Positions 1-8,726 are shown, numbered from the stretch's first letter. The stretch: DNA of 39,474 bases from an uncultured Clostridia bacterium (GCA_947168405.1 CAMVLU010000004.1:1-39474); one strand, 5' to 3'. Made by a program: numbers and translations. Notes: generated by a model from the letters alone, not told the origin.

Positions 1-1
1 T

Positions 2-565
2 GTAATAGTCAATTCAAGTAGAATTAATTATTACACTCATATGGTACCAGGTAGATATGGTGGAACATATGCTCATAAAGATATTGCATTTGAATTTGGA
101 ATGTGGATTAATCCAAAATTCAAACTATTATTAATCAAAGAGTTTGAAAGACTAAAATCAGAAGAACAAAAACAAATAGGATGGAATGCCAAAAGAGAAT
201 TATCAAAAATTAATTATAAAATACATACAGATGCCATAAAACAACATTTGATACCTGATAAACTAACAAAAGATCAAATCAATCATGTATATGCGACTGA
301 AGCTGATGTTTTAAATATGGCATTATTTGGAATGACTGCAAAAGAATGGAAAAATAAAAATCCTAAAAAAACCGGAAATATAAGAGATTATGCCTCTATA
401 AATGAATTAATTTGTTTAGCTAATTTAGAAAATCTTAATTCAGTATTTATTAGTGATGGTTTAAATCAATCCTTAAGATTAGAAAGATTAAACAAAATAG
501 CTATTTCACAAATTAAAATTCTAAATGAAAATGATATAAAATATTTAGAAACCACAAATAATTGA
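2..565 (+). CDS. KilA-N domain-like protein, 5' truncated by window edge
   Basis: Frame is open from base 2 (VIVNSSRINYYTHM...). GGTYAHKDIAFEFGMWINPKFKLLLIKEFERL resembles KilA-N domains. Confidence 0.75.
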   Translation, partial: VIVNSSRINYYTHMVPGRYGGTYAHKDIAFEFGMWINPKFKLLLIKEFERLKSEEQKQIGWNAKRELSKINYKIHTDAIKQHLIPDKLTKDQINHVYATEADVLNMALFGMTAKEWKNKNPKKTGNIRDYASINELICLANLENLNSVFISDGLNQSLRLERLNKIAISQIKILNENDIKYLETTNN

Positions 566-573
566 TTTTAAAC

Positions 574-612
574 AAAAAAAAGAATTTAGACACTAATCTA
601 AACTCTTTTTTT
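574..612. terminator. Bidirectional terminator between convergent genes
   Basis: TTTAGA/TCTAAA stem extended by A-run/T-run; the stop of the minus gene (598-600) lies in the stem. Confidence 0.7.
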
Positions 613-1413
613 TCTTCTTCTACTTATTATAAATATTATTAATTTTAATAATTCTAATATTATTCCTATAATACAAATATATAATATATATTTAATATTA
701 TCATTAAAGATATTTTTTATTATATTTGATACAGAAGTATTCCAAAACTTAATAGATGATATATTTATTTTAGAAACAATAAATATATAACTAACTATAA
801 ATAATAAAATAGATGTAATTACAGGAATAGATAAAGTTATTTTTTTAAATAATATTCTAGTAATTATAGATAATATTACAAATAAAGATAATATACTAAT
901 AAATAATATATTTATTAACTTATTATATTTAGTAAAAGTTTTATTTAAATCATTTATTTTATCACTTATTATAATTCTATTTGTATATATTTTAAGAAAT
1001 TCTTCTTTAAATAAATTAATAGAATCATCATCAGTAATTGTAATATTAATTTTATTACAATATTCTTCTATATTACTATTTAATTTATCTTTTATTTTAC
1101 TTGTATCTATTTCTATTTTTTTACCTTTATAAAAATTATCCACATTTTTGTTAATAATTTCTTTTAAGTCATCTTCTGTAAATAAATTATTTTTAATACT
1201 TATATCAAATCCAGAAGGTCTTATATAATTTTCAAAATCATTATCTATTTCAGTATATAATTCATGATAATAATTAGTTTTATCTAATTGTTTTATAAAA
1301 TAATTTTTATTTAAAACAGTTAATTTTAAAGTAAATAATATTATTAAACTAAATAAACAAATTGTTAAAACTAATTCTAATAAATAATATATTAATACTT
1401 TTTTATTTTTCAT
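598..1413 (-). CDS. Membrane protein of unknown function (N-terminal TM, external domain, C-terminal TMs); sortase-operon partner
   Basis: ORF of 274 aa; ATG at 1413 preferred over GTG at 1422 because AGGTGAG precedes it; overlaps the sortase 3' end. Confidence 0.7.
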   Translation of the reverse strand: MKNKKVLIYYLLELVLTICLFSLIILFTLKLTVLNKNYFIKQLDKTNYYHELYTEIDNDFENYIRPSGFDISIKNNLFTEDDLKEIINKNVDNFYKGKKIEIDTSKIKDKLNSNIEEYCNKINITITDDDSINLFKEEFLKIYTNRIIISDKINDLNKTFTKYNKLINILFISILSLFVILSIITRILFKKITLSIPVITSILLFIVSYIFIVSKINISSIKFWNTSVSNIIKNIFNDNIKYILYICIIGIILELLKLIIFIISRRRKKRV

Positions 1414-2041
1414 AAGACTCACCTACCTTTTTAGCATATACTAAAAATCTATGTGTTTTATGACCAATTGTATTAACAGGATAACATGTATAAATCATTA
1501 ATACTTCTTTATCTTTATAAAATGGGAAAGCATCATTATCTTTAGCATCAATTACTCTAGTACTTTCTACTTCATATGTAAAAGTTCCATATACAGCATT
1601 TATAGTAATTTTATCTCCAACTTTAATTTCTGGTAAATGATATAAAAATCCACGATCATTATGACCAGCTAAAATAATTGTTCCACCTTCACCTGGAAAT
1701 AAACTTCCTGAATAATGACCTATACCATATCTCATAATATCCAATGTATCTCCTTGAAAAACTGGTAAATTCACATTAATACTTGGAATATCTAAAGTAG
1801 CAAATTCTTTACCCCAAAGAGGATAATCTTTTAATCTTTTAGAAACATTATCAAATTTAACTTCTGGATAGGTAATATCTTTTTCTTCAATAGAAATCAT
1901 ATTAACAATATTAATATAGTTATTTATTTTATCAATAAATACAAAATGAATTATTAAAATGATAATAGATACAAAGAAAAAAGAAATTACTATCTGTTCA
2001 GTAATTTCTTTTAAAATGTTTCTCTTGTTCTTCTTATGCAT
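1403..2041 (-). CDS. Sortase (class D-like)
   Basis: N-terminal TM; catalytic pattern AGHNDRGF (His), MIYTCYP (TxTC-like Cys), THRFLVY (Arg). Confidence 0.9.
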   Translation of the reverse strand: MHKKNKRNILKEITEQIVISFFFVSIIILIIHFVFIDKINNYINIVNMISIEEKDITYPEVKFDNVSKRLKDYPLWGKEFATLDIPSINVNLPVFQGDTLDIMRYGIGHYSGSLFPGEGGTIILAGHNDRGFLYHLPEIKVGDKITINAVYGTFTYEVESTRVIDAKDNDAFPFYKDKEVLMIYTCYPVNTIGHKTHRFLVYAKKVGESYEK

Positions 2042-2558
2042 TAAAAGCCTTTTTAGCTATGTATGCAACACCAAATACTGAAACAAAACCAGCAAATGCT
2101 AATACATAATAATTAACACCAGTTTGTTTAGCAATATCTTTATCAGTGATTTTAGTAAATACTGTTTTACCATCTGATTCAAATATTGTTAATACACCAT
2201 CATTTGTTAATGATGCTTTAACAGAAGTCTTACTAGAAATTTCTGCAACAATTGAAACTACTTTTGATTTGTTAGCACTTGATAATTCAGTAAAACTCTT
2301 AGCTCTGTCAGCTTTAGCTAATTCATAGATTTCATCCATCTTTTCAGCAATAAATGTACAATCTGCTTCACTAACTTCATACTTATTTAAATATCTTTCA
2401 ATTTCAGATACTTGATAATCTGAAGGTTTAACAGCCTTTCCATCTACTACATATCCATTAGTCATCTTTGTTTTTAATTCACTTTCAGTCATAGCTTTAA
2501 CATTAACTACACCTAAAAATAATACTAAAACAAATAATGCTGCAAATACTTTTTTCAT
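2034..2558 (-). CDS. Small secreted protein with C-terminal sorting-signal-like tail; candidate sortase substrate
   Basis: Signal peptide MKKVFAALFVLVLFLGVVNVKA; C-terminus IAKQTG-hydrophobic TM-KKAFNA; 8-nt overlap with sortase start. Confidence 0.75.
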   Translation of the reverse strand: MKKVFAALFVLVLFLGVVNVKAMTESELKTKMTNGYVVDGKAVKPSDYQVSEIERYLNKYEVSEADCTFIAEKMDEIYELAKADRAKSFTELSSANKSKVVSIVAEISSKTSVKASLTNDGVLTIFESDGKTVFTKITDKDIAKQTGVNYYVLAFAGFVSVFGVAYIAKKAFNA

Positions 2559-2641
2559 ATATAATCTCCCTCCATACAGACTAATTTTACTATTATTTTA
2601 CGTAAAATGCAAGAATTTATAGCATTTTTTTTAAATTTTTA

Positions 2642-3091
2642 TTAATTTTTAGCTTTTTTTTCTTTATTTTTATCATTTTTTTTATTATTTATATCAATTT
2701 CTTCTAATTTTCCAATCATGTCTTTCATTACATCAACAGTTTTATCACGAACTTCAACTGCTGCATTTTTTAGAACAGGAGTTCCTTTATCTATTGCTAA
2801 ATCTACTAAATCTTGACACTTATCTTTAATTTCATCAGATTTTTCTTTAGCAATACTTAATACCTTTTCCTTATCTAAATCATTTAAATCATGTCTTATT
2901 TCTGTAATTTTTTCTTCTACCAAAGATGAAACATCATTAATTGATAATTCTTTAGCACGAGAAACTAAATCAAGCATTTTTTCTTTTAATTCCACTCTTG
3001 TTTCCTTTCCTTTCTTAGGAGCAAACAATACTCCTAAACTAGCTCCTATAGCAACACCTAATAATAAATTACCTACACTTCTTCTTCCCAT
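2642..3091 (-). CDS. YtxH-domain-like protein
   Basis: GNLLLGVAIGASLGVLFAPKKGKETR is a typical YtxH N-terminus; ATG at 3091 preceded by AAAGGAGG. Confidence 0.8.
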   Translation of the reverse strand: MGRRSVGNLLLGVAIGASLGVLFAPKKGKETRVELKEKMLDLVSRAKELSINDVSSLVEEKITEIRHDLNDLDKEKVLSIAKEKSDEIKDKCQDLVDLAIDKGTPVLKNAAVEVRDKTVDVMKDMIGKLEEIDINNKKNDKNKEKKAKN

Positions 3092-3092
3092 A

Positions 3093-3380
3093 TTAAAATT
3101 CCTCCTTTTCATCTTCTTGGGTTTTATTTTTTCTAAAATGAAATAATTTTGTTAAAAGTGAAACAACTGCTTCAACCATTCTATCATTTACAAGTGAAAC
3201 AGAATCACTCACTTTATTAACAACATCAAATGCTTTGTTAACAGTATTCATTTTTCTTTGAACATCATCAAGTAATAAATCCATTTTAGATAAGGTTATA
3301 TTTAACCTCACTATTAATACTATTAACGCACTTAATAAAATTATTCCTAAAACTGCTAGCATTATCACTAAAAAATCCAT
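3093..3380 (-). CDS. DUF948-like small membrane protein
   Basis: N-terminal TM followed by coiled coil (SKMDLLLDDVQRKMNTVNKAFDVVNKVSDSVSLVND). Confidence 0.6.
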   Translation of the reverse strand: MDFLVIMLAVLGIILLSALIVLIVRLNITLSKMDLLLDDVQRKMNTVNKAFDVVNKVSDSVSLVNDRMVEAVVSLLTKLFHFRKNKTQEDEKEEF

Positions 3381-3382
3381 TT

Positions 3383-4327
3383 TTAATCCTCCTTATCATA
3401 CATAGATTCTATTAAATCAAATAGATTATCCTCCAAATTATTCTCTTTATCTTTCTTTTCAACTTTTCCATCACTTTGATCTTTAGATAAATCTTTATAA
3501 TCTGTATTATAAGCAAGTCCTAAATCATTATAATATTCATCAGCTTCTCCAATAGTTACTTTATCAATTGTAGGTTTTGAATCATCTTCTGATTTAGTAA
3601 TTTTTTCTATTTTTTTCTTTTTATTCTCTTTTTTTTCATCTTCAAGAACTATTTCTTTTGGCTCTTCTTTTTTATCATCACCAATATCATCAAATAAATC
3701 ATATTCTAAATCACCAAAAGCTTTATTACGAACACTATCAAAATCTACTCTACTTGGTCTTGATGATAATCTAATTTCGGTATTTTCTTTTACCTCTTCC
3801 TTTTTATAATTTTTATCTAAAATTCCATAAATTGGCGAAATAATTGGTGAAGGTGTAAAAGTTTTTTTGGTTGTTTCAACTTTCTTAGTGTAAACATATG
3901 TTTCTTTTGGTTTAACAGATTTCATTGGTTCAACCTTTTCTTTTGAAATTTCAACTTTTACTTCCTTAGACTTTGAAGGTATATCAACCTTTTTACTTAT
4001 CACTGGAGTTTCTCTTTTTCTTTCCTCTCTTTTAGGTTCTACTTTTACTTCCTGAGGTTTATCAAAAATAAAATCATCATCATCAAATATTAATTCAGTA
4101 TTAATTTTAACTTTTGGTTCTTCCTTCTTTTCTTCTTTTATCTCTTCTTTTCTTTCTTCAACTGGTTCTTCTTTCTTTTCTTCTTCTTTTTCAACTTTAG
4201 ACACTTCTACTTTTTTAGCAATCTTTTCATCTTTTTTACTTGTTTTTAAAGGTTTAGTATCATCAATATCATCATCATCTTCTTCCTCTTCAAAGAAAAT
4301 ACTTTTTAACTTATCAACAAATCCCAT
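3383..4327 (-). CDS. Lys/Glu-rich low-complexity protein of unknown function
   Basis: ORF with extended K/E-rich regions and an embedded ordered motif PSPIISPIYGILDKNYKKEEV. Confidence 0.7.
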   Translation of the reverse strand: MGFVDKLKSIFFEEEEDDDDIDDTKPLKTSKKDEKIAKKVEVSKVEKEEEKKEEPVEERKEEIKEEKKEEPKVKINTELIFDDDDFIFDKPQEVKVEPKREERKRETPVISKKVDIPSKSKEVKVEISKEKVEPMKSVKPKETYVYTKKVETTKKTFTPSPIISPIYGILDKNYKKEEVKENTEIRLSSRPSRVDFDSVRNKAFGDLEYDLFDDIGDDKKEEPKEIVLEDEKKENKKKKIEKITKSEDDSKPTIDKVTIGEADEYYNDLGLAYNTDYKDLSKDQSDGKVEKKDKENNLEDNLFDLIESMYDKED

Positions 4328-4339
4328 ATTCTCACTCTC

Positions 4340-4993
4340 CTAATCTTCTTCTGTTTCAATTATATCTTGATCTTTAGCCGTAGATTGTTCATATTTATCA
4401 AATTCTTCAACGTATTTTAAGAAATTATCATCATTCTTTTTAGAATTAAATATATTAAATTCTTCAGATTTAGTTTCAAATTTCTTATTACTTAATTTAT
4501 ATTCTATTGCACTATCATTAAATTTAATAGTAGATAAAATATAACAAACATTAATAAATCCATCATATAAATTATCTTCATCTAAATATGCCTCTATTTT
4601 AGCATAATTATACATAACCTCAAGAAAATACTTATCATCAACTTTCGTAATATCAATATAACCAAACTTATCTTTATTACTTAAATTTTTAGAATAAAAT
4701 ATTGAAGTATCTTCTTTATGTTCTGCTTTAGTTTTATAATAGTATGCAATAGTATCAACATATAAATAATAATTATTCTTTTTATCTTTTATTTCTAAAT
4801 TATACTCTTTTTTTTCTTTTACAGTCATTCCTCTTGGTTTATAAAATTTATAACCATCATATGATGTATTAATTAAATTAATATCCTTGTATAAGACTGT
4901 ATTAATTATACTATCAAAACTTCTTTCATCAACTTTAAGAATAGTACATCCTGTAAAAAGAAGTAACAAAAGAGCGAGTCCAATTTTTTTCAT
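4340..4993 (-). CDS. Putative lipoprotein
   Basis: Lipobox-type signal MKKIGLALLLLLFTGCTILKV. Confidence 0.75.
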   Translation of the reverse strand: MKKIGLALLLLLFTGCTILKVDERSFDSIINTVLYKDINLINTSYDGYKFYKPRGMTVKEKKEYNLEIKDKKNNYYLYVDTIAYYYKTKAEHKEDTSIFYSKNLSNKDKFGYIDITKVDDKYFLEVMYNYAKIEAYLDEDNLYDGFINVCYILSTIKFNDSAIEYKLSNKKFETKSEEFNIFNSKKNDDNFLKYVEEFDKYEQSTAKDQDIIETEED

Positions 4994-5049
4994 AATCCAC
5001 CTACTCTTCTAAAACATTATATCAAATTTTTTTAAAAAGATATAGTATT

Positions 5050-5688
5050 TTAGTAATTTTTCTTCTTATTTACAACAATTTTGTAAATTGGACTGTTAAG
5101 TTTTGTAAACTTTTCTTCATATTCTGTTTTAATATTATCTAAATCTTCTCTTTTTTCTAAATCAAAAGTTATATCTTCTATAAAATAATCAGCATTATTT
5201 AAAGTTTTTATACTATAACAAAATAAATCTTTATTATCAGTTTTAAATTCTATAACATTATCATTTTTAAATATTTGGTTATATTTTTCCAAAAAAACTG
5301 GACTTGTTAACCTTCTTTTTTCATGTCTTTTCTTAGGCCATGGATCTGAAAAATTTAAATATATTTTATCTATTTCTGAGTCAAAGATATTTTCAATAGT
5401 ATTAGCATCATAGTTAATTAGTTTTAAATTATTAATTCCATCAGGTACTTTTTTAATTGCTAAAGCTAAAATACTATCTTGTCTTTCTATTCCAATAAAA
5501 TTAATATTTTTATATTTTAAACTATTTTCAATAATAAACTTACCTTTTCCCATCCCTATTTCTATATATATAGGATTATTATTATCAAAAACACTTTTCC
5601 ATTTTCCTTTATATTCTTCTGGATTATTAATATAATAACTTGAATTATTTAATATTTCATGTTTATTTTTAACATTTCTTTGTCGCAT
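5050..5688 (-). CDS. trmB: tRNA (guanine-N7-)-methyltransferase
   Basis: IEIGMGKGKFI, NFIGIERQDSIL, LNFSDPWPKKRHEKRRLTSPVFLEKY motifs. Confidence 0.97.
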   Translation of the reverse strand: MRQRNVKNKHEILNNSSYYINNPEEYKGKWKSVFDNNNPIYIEIGMGKGKFIIENSLKYKNINFIGIERQDSILALAIKKVPDGINNLKLINYDANTIENIFDSEIDKIYLNFSDPWPKKRHEKRRLTSPVFLEKYNQIFKNDNVIEFKTDNKDLFCYSIKTLNNADYFIEDITFDLEKREDLDNIKTEYEEKFTKLNSPIYKIVVNKKKNY

Positions 5689-5763
5689 ATAACACCTCTA
5701 AAAAAGTATTATACACGAAAAACATTATATTGAAAAGAACATATAATATTAAAGGAGGTACAT

Positions 5764-5973
5764 ATGAACGGAATGCCATATTATGATATGAATATGAATC
5801 CAAATGGATATCAAATGAATAATAACTTTAATATAATAGAAAGAATAAATAATCGATTAAATAGATTAGAAAAACAAGTAAGGATATTAGAAAATAGAAT
5901 TAATAATTCAAATAATTATCCACAATTTATAAAAAACGAATATGAAGACAATAATAATATGTATATGCTTTAA
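5764..5973 (+). CDS. Small Asn/Met-rich protein with coiled-coil segment
   Basis: RBS AAAGGAGGT 5 nt before ATG; 69 aa (IERINNRLNRLEKQVRILENRINN heptads). Confidence 0.65.
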   Translation: MNGMPYYDMNMNPNGYQMNNNFNIIERINNRLNRLEKQVRILENRINNSNNYPQFIKNEYEDNNNMYML

Positions 5974-6140
5974 AAGTAAATAATCATTGCAGAAAAACAA
6001 TATATTTGATCTTCTCCATATGAAAAAGCTGATGTTTGATATTTTATATCTATAACATCTATATCATTTTCTTCTAAGAATTTATTAATAGCTTTTTCTA
6101 AATCTCCTTCATATTCTTCATCAAATATTTTTACTTTCAT
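5970..6140 (-). CDS. Cse60-like small protein (56 aa), absent from ORF track
   Basis: Translation MKVKIFDEEYEGDLEKAINKFLEENDIDVIDIKYQTSAFSYGEDQIYCFSAMIIYF*, similar to the Cse60 family; no strong SD seen. Confidence 0.7.
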   Translation of the reverse strand: MKVKIFDEEYEGDLEKAINKFLEENDIDVIDIKYQTSAFSYGEDQIYCFSAMIIYF

Positions 6141-6212
6141 AAATATCACAAATAAATAATAAAATATTTATTTGTTTTATTTTGTCGTTTTATAAAATTA
6201 AAAAAAAATATT

Positions 6213-6237
6213 AAAAGGTGAACATTTTTCACCTTTT
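6213..6237. terminator. Perfect 10-bp hairpin, terminator-like
   Basis: AAAAGGTGAA-CATTT-TTCACCTTTT in the intergenic region. Confidence 0.5.
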
Positions 6238-6371
6238 GACCTTTCTATTTCCTTGAAAAATAAGAAAATTAAAAAAAATAAATATTTTTTCAAAATTGCA
6301 AAAAAAATTAATATATTATAAGTGAAGAATAAAATATGAGAAATTTGTTTTTGAAAGGAGGAATAAAATAT

Positions 6372-7424
6372 ATGTCAAAAACAGCTGTAAAAAGAAAAAT
6401 CAAACTAAAACCTGGAGAAAAAGTTCCTTTATGCTTTGATGAATGTTTTAAAATAATGTTTGCAAATCCTAATAGATTAGAACCACTTACTTTATTACTT
6501 TCTAAAATATTAAATGTTGAATATGATGAACTAGAAGGTAAAATAGAACTTTATCCCTTAAGCATTCCTAATGAAACAATAGGAAAAAAGAAAATGGAAA
6601 GAGATGTTGTTGTAAAAATTAAAGAAAATATGGAAGGTAAAATTATTTTAGAAGTTAACTTTAGGGATTCTTTCTATGAAACAATTGTAAATAGAAATTT
6701 AAATTATTTATCAGAAGTAGCTAGTAAAGGTTTAAAAGAAGGAGATGACTATGATAAAATAATTCCAACATTACTTGTAAATTTTAATACTTTCTATGTA
6801 GATAATATTCATAAAAAAATGTTTGATTATTATTATTGGAAAAATGATGAAGGATACATATTAACAGAAAAACAAAAAATATTAAATATTAATATTGCAG
6901 AATGTTATAATAATTGTTATAATAAGACATATAAGACACCTATTGATGATAATGAAAGAGATTTATATTATTTATCAGCAGCAATGTATACAGATAAAAT
7001 CAAAGAATTTAAAGAATGCATAGAAAAAGTTATTACTAAAAGAAAAGTAAAAATTATAATGGAGGAGGTCTCAAATCGTATGAATGAAGAAGATGAATTA
7101 AAAATAAGATATGTAGACTTTTTAGAAGAAACCAAAAAGATTAATCGATCAATCTTAGCAGATGAAAGAAAAAAAGCAAGAATTGAGGGACATAAACAAG
7201 GACTTGAAGAAGGAAGAAAAATCGGAATTGAACAAGGAATTGAACAAGGTATTGAACAAGGTATTGAGCAAGGAATTGAACAAGGTATTGAAAAAGGCAA
7301 AACAGATGATGTTTTAAATATGCTAAATAATAATTTAGATATTAATTTAATATCTTTATATACCAAATTACCTACAGATACAATTAATAAAATTATTAAA
7401 GATAATAAAAAAACCAAGAAATAA
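6372..7424 (+). CDS. Rpn-like / PDDEXK_2 family protein (putative PD-(D/E)XK nuclease, often annotated transposase)
   Basis: FDECFKIMFANPNRLEPLTLLLSKIL...RDVVVKI...KIILEVNFRDSF; ATG at 6372 with GAAAGGAGG SD; C-terminal GxEQ repeats. Confidence 0.8.
   Translation: MSKTAVKRKIKLKPGEKVPLCFDECFKIMFANPNRLEPLTLLLSKILNVEYDELEGKIELYPLSIPNETIGKKKMERDVVVKIKENMEGKIILEVNFRDSFYETIVNRNLNYLSEVASKGLKEGDDYDKIIPTLLVNFNTFYVDNIHKKMFDYYYWKNDEGYILTEKQKILNINIAECYNNCYNKTYKTPIDDNERDLYYLSAAMYTDKIKEFKECIEKVITKRKVKIIMEEVSNRMNEEDELKIRYVDFLEETKKINRSILADERKKARIEGHKQGLEEGRKIGIEQGIEQGIEQGIEQGIEQGIEKGKTDDVLNMLNNNLDINLISLYTKLPTDTINKIIKDNKKTKK
7080..7424 (+). CDS. Predicted internal in-frame translation product (RpnS-like), 114 aa
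   Basis: GGAGGAGGT at 7061-7069 followed 10 nt later by in-frame ATG; GAG GAG codons are unusual in a GAA-rich gene. Confidence 0.45.
   Translation: MNEEDELKIRYVDFLEETKKINRSILADERKKARIEGHKQGLEEGRKIGIEQGIEQGIEQGIEQGIEQGIEKGKTDDVLNMLNNNLDINLISLYTKLPTDTINKIIKDNKKTKK
7224..7295 (+). repeat. In-frame 12-bp tandem repeat, 6 units (GIEQ x5 + GIEK)
   Basis: Units GGAATTGAACAA / GGTATTGAACAA / GGTATTGAGCAA read directly. Confidence 0.95.
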
Positions 7425-7436
7425 TTTCTTGGTTTT
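7410..7436. terminator. Bidirectional terminator; 12-bp perfect stem with the 3-nt loop being the stop codon of the Rpn-like gene
   Basis: AAAACCAAGAAA-TAA-TTTCTTGGTTTT. Confidence 0.85.
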
Positions 7437-7448
7437 AATATTCATTAA

Positions 7449-8633
7449 TTATTGAATAATTTTTGAAACTGATCCAGCACCAACAGTTCTTCCACCTTCA
7501 CGGATTGAGAACTTAGTTCCTTGTTCGATAGCAATTGGGTGAATTAACTCAACTGTAATTGTAACATTGTCTCCTGGCATTACCATTTCAGTTCCTTGAG
7601 GTAACTCAATTACACCAGTTACATCAGTAGTTCTGAAATAGAATTGTGGTCTGTAGTTTGCAAAGAATGGAGTATGACGTCCACCTTCTTCTTTAGAAAG
7701 AACATAAACTTCAGCTTCAAATTTAGTATGAGGTGTAACACTTCCTGGTTTAGCAAGAACTTGTCCACGTTCAACATCTTCACGAGCAATTCCACGAAGT
7801 AAAACTCCAGCATTATCTCCTGCTTCAGCAAAATCTAATTGTTTACGGAACATTTCAATTCCTGTAACAACTGTTTTTTGAGTAGGTTTAATACCAACGA
7901 TTTCAACTTCATCATTTAATTTTAATTGTCCACGTTCAACACGTCCTGTAACAACAGTTCCACGACCAGTGATTGTGAATACATCTTCAATACTCATTAA
8001 GAATGGTTTATCATTATCTCTTACTGGAGTTGGAATCCATTCGTCAACAGCATCCATTAATTGGTTAATAGCTTCAACATACTTAGGATCTCCTTCAAGA
8101 GCTTTAAGAGCAGAACCACGAATAATTGGAGTATTATCTCCATCAAATCCATATTCATTTAATAAATCACGGATTTCCATTTCAACTAATTCTAATAGTT
8201 CTTCATCGTCAACCATATCACATTTGTTCATGAATACTACCATTTTTGGTACACCAACTTGACGAGCAAGTAGGATATGTTCACGAGTTTGTGCCATAGG
8301 TCCATCAGTTGCAGCAATAACTAAGATTGCTCCATCCATTTGAGCAGCACCTGTGATCATGTTTTTAACATAGTCAGCATGTCCTGGACAGTCAACATGT
8401 GCATAGTGACGTGTTGCTGTTTGATACTCAACGTGTGCAGTATTAATTGTAATACCACGTTCTCTTTCTTCTGGAGCTTTATCGATATTTGCATAATCTA
8501 CAAATTCAGCATCTCCCTTGTCAGCTAATACTTTTGTAATAGCAGCAGTTAATGTAGTTTTACCATGGTCAACATGTCCGATTGTACCAATGTTAACATG
8601 TGGTTTACTACGATCAAATTTTTCTTTTGCCAT
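7449..8633 (-). CDS. tuf: Elongation factor Tu
   Basis: [17 protein letters not shown], full-length EF-Tu. Confidence 0.99.
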   Translation of the reverse strand: MAKEKFDRSKPHVNIGTIGHVDHGKTTLTAAITKVLADKGDAEFVDYANIDKAPEERERGITINTAHVEYQTATRHYAHVDCPGHADYVKNMITGAAQMDGAILVIAATDGPMAQTREHILLARQVGVPKMVVFMNKCDMVDDEELLELVEMEIRDLLNEYGFDGDNTPIIRGSALKALEGDPKYVEAINQLMDAVDEWIPTPVRDNDKPFLMSIEDVFTITGRGTVVTGRVERGQLKLNDEVEIVGIKPTQKTVVTGIEMFRKQLDFAEAGDNAGVLLRGIAREDVERGQVLAKPGSVTPHTKFEAEVYVLSKEEGGRHTPFFANYRPQFYFRTTDVTGVIELPQGTEMVMPGDNVTITVELIHPIAIEQGTKFSIREGGRTVGAGSVSKIIQ

Positions 8634-8726
8634 ATTAAAATTTCCTCCTTTTTTAATTTACTATTATATTTTATCTAAGTTTTAAATAAAATACAACTAT
8701 TTTTTTTAATATTTCAAACTTTTTTA

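Noticed and set aside
2146-2328. 60-aa ORF antisense to the sortase substrate gene
   Set aside because: No RBS or recognisable protein; overlaps a supported CDS.
5720-5750. Sporulation-sigma (SigE/SigK-like) promoter CATATAAT upstream of the 69-aa ORF
   Set aside because: Only the -10-like element matches; no convincing -35, and the predicted start would fall on the SD.
7224-7295. Possible CRISPR array
   Set aside because: Repeats are contiguous 12-bp in-frame coding units with no spacers.
6968-7417. 149-aa minus-strand ORF with (PCSI) repeats
   Set aside because: It is the antisense reading of the GIEQ repeat and the Rpn-like coding region; no independent support.
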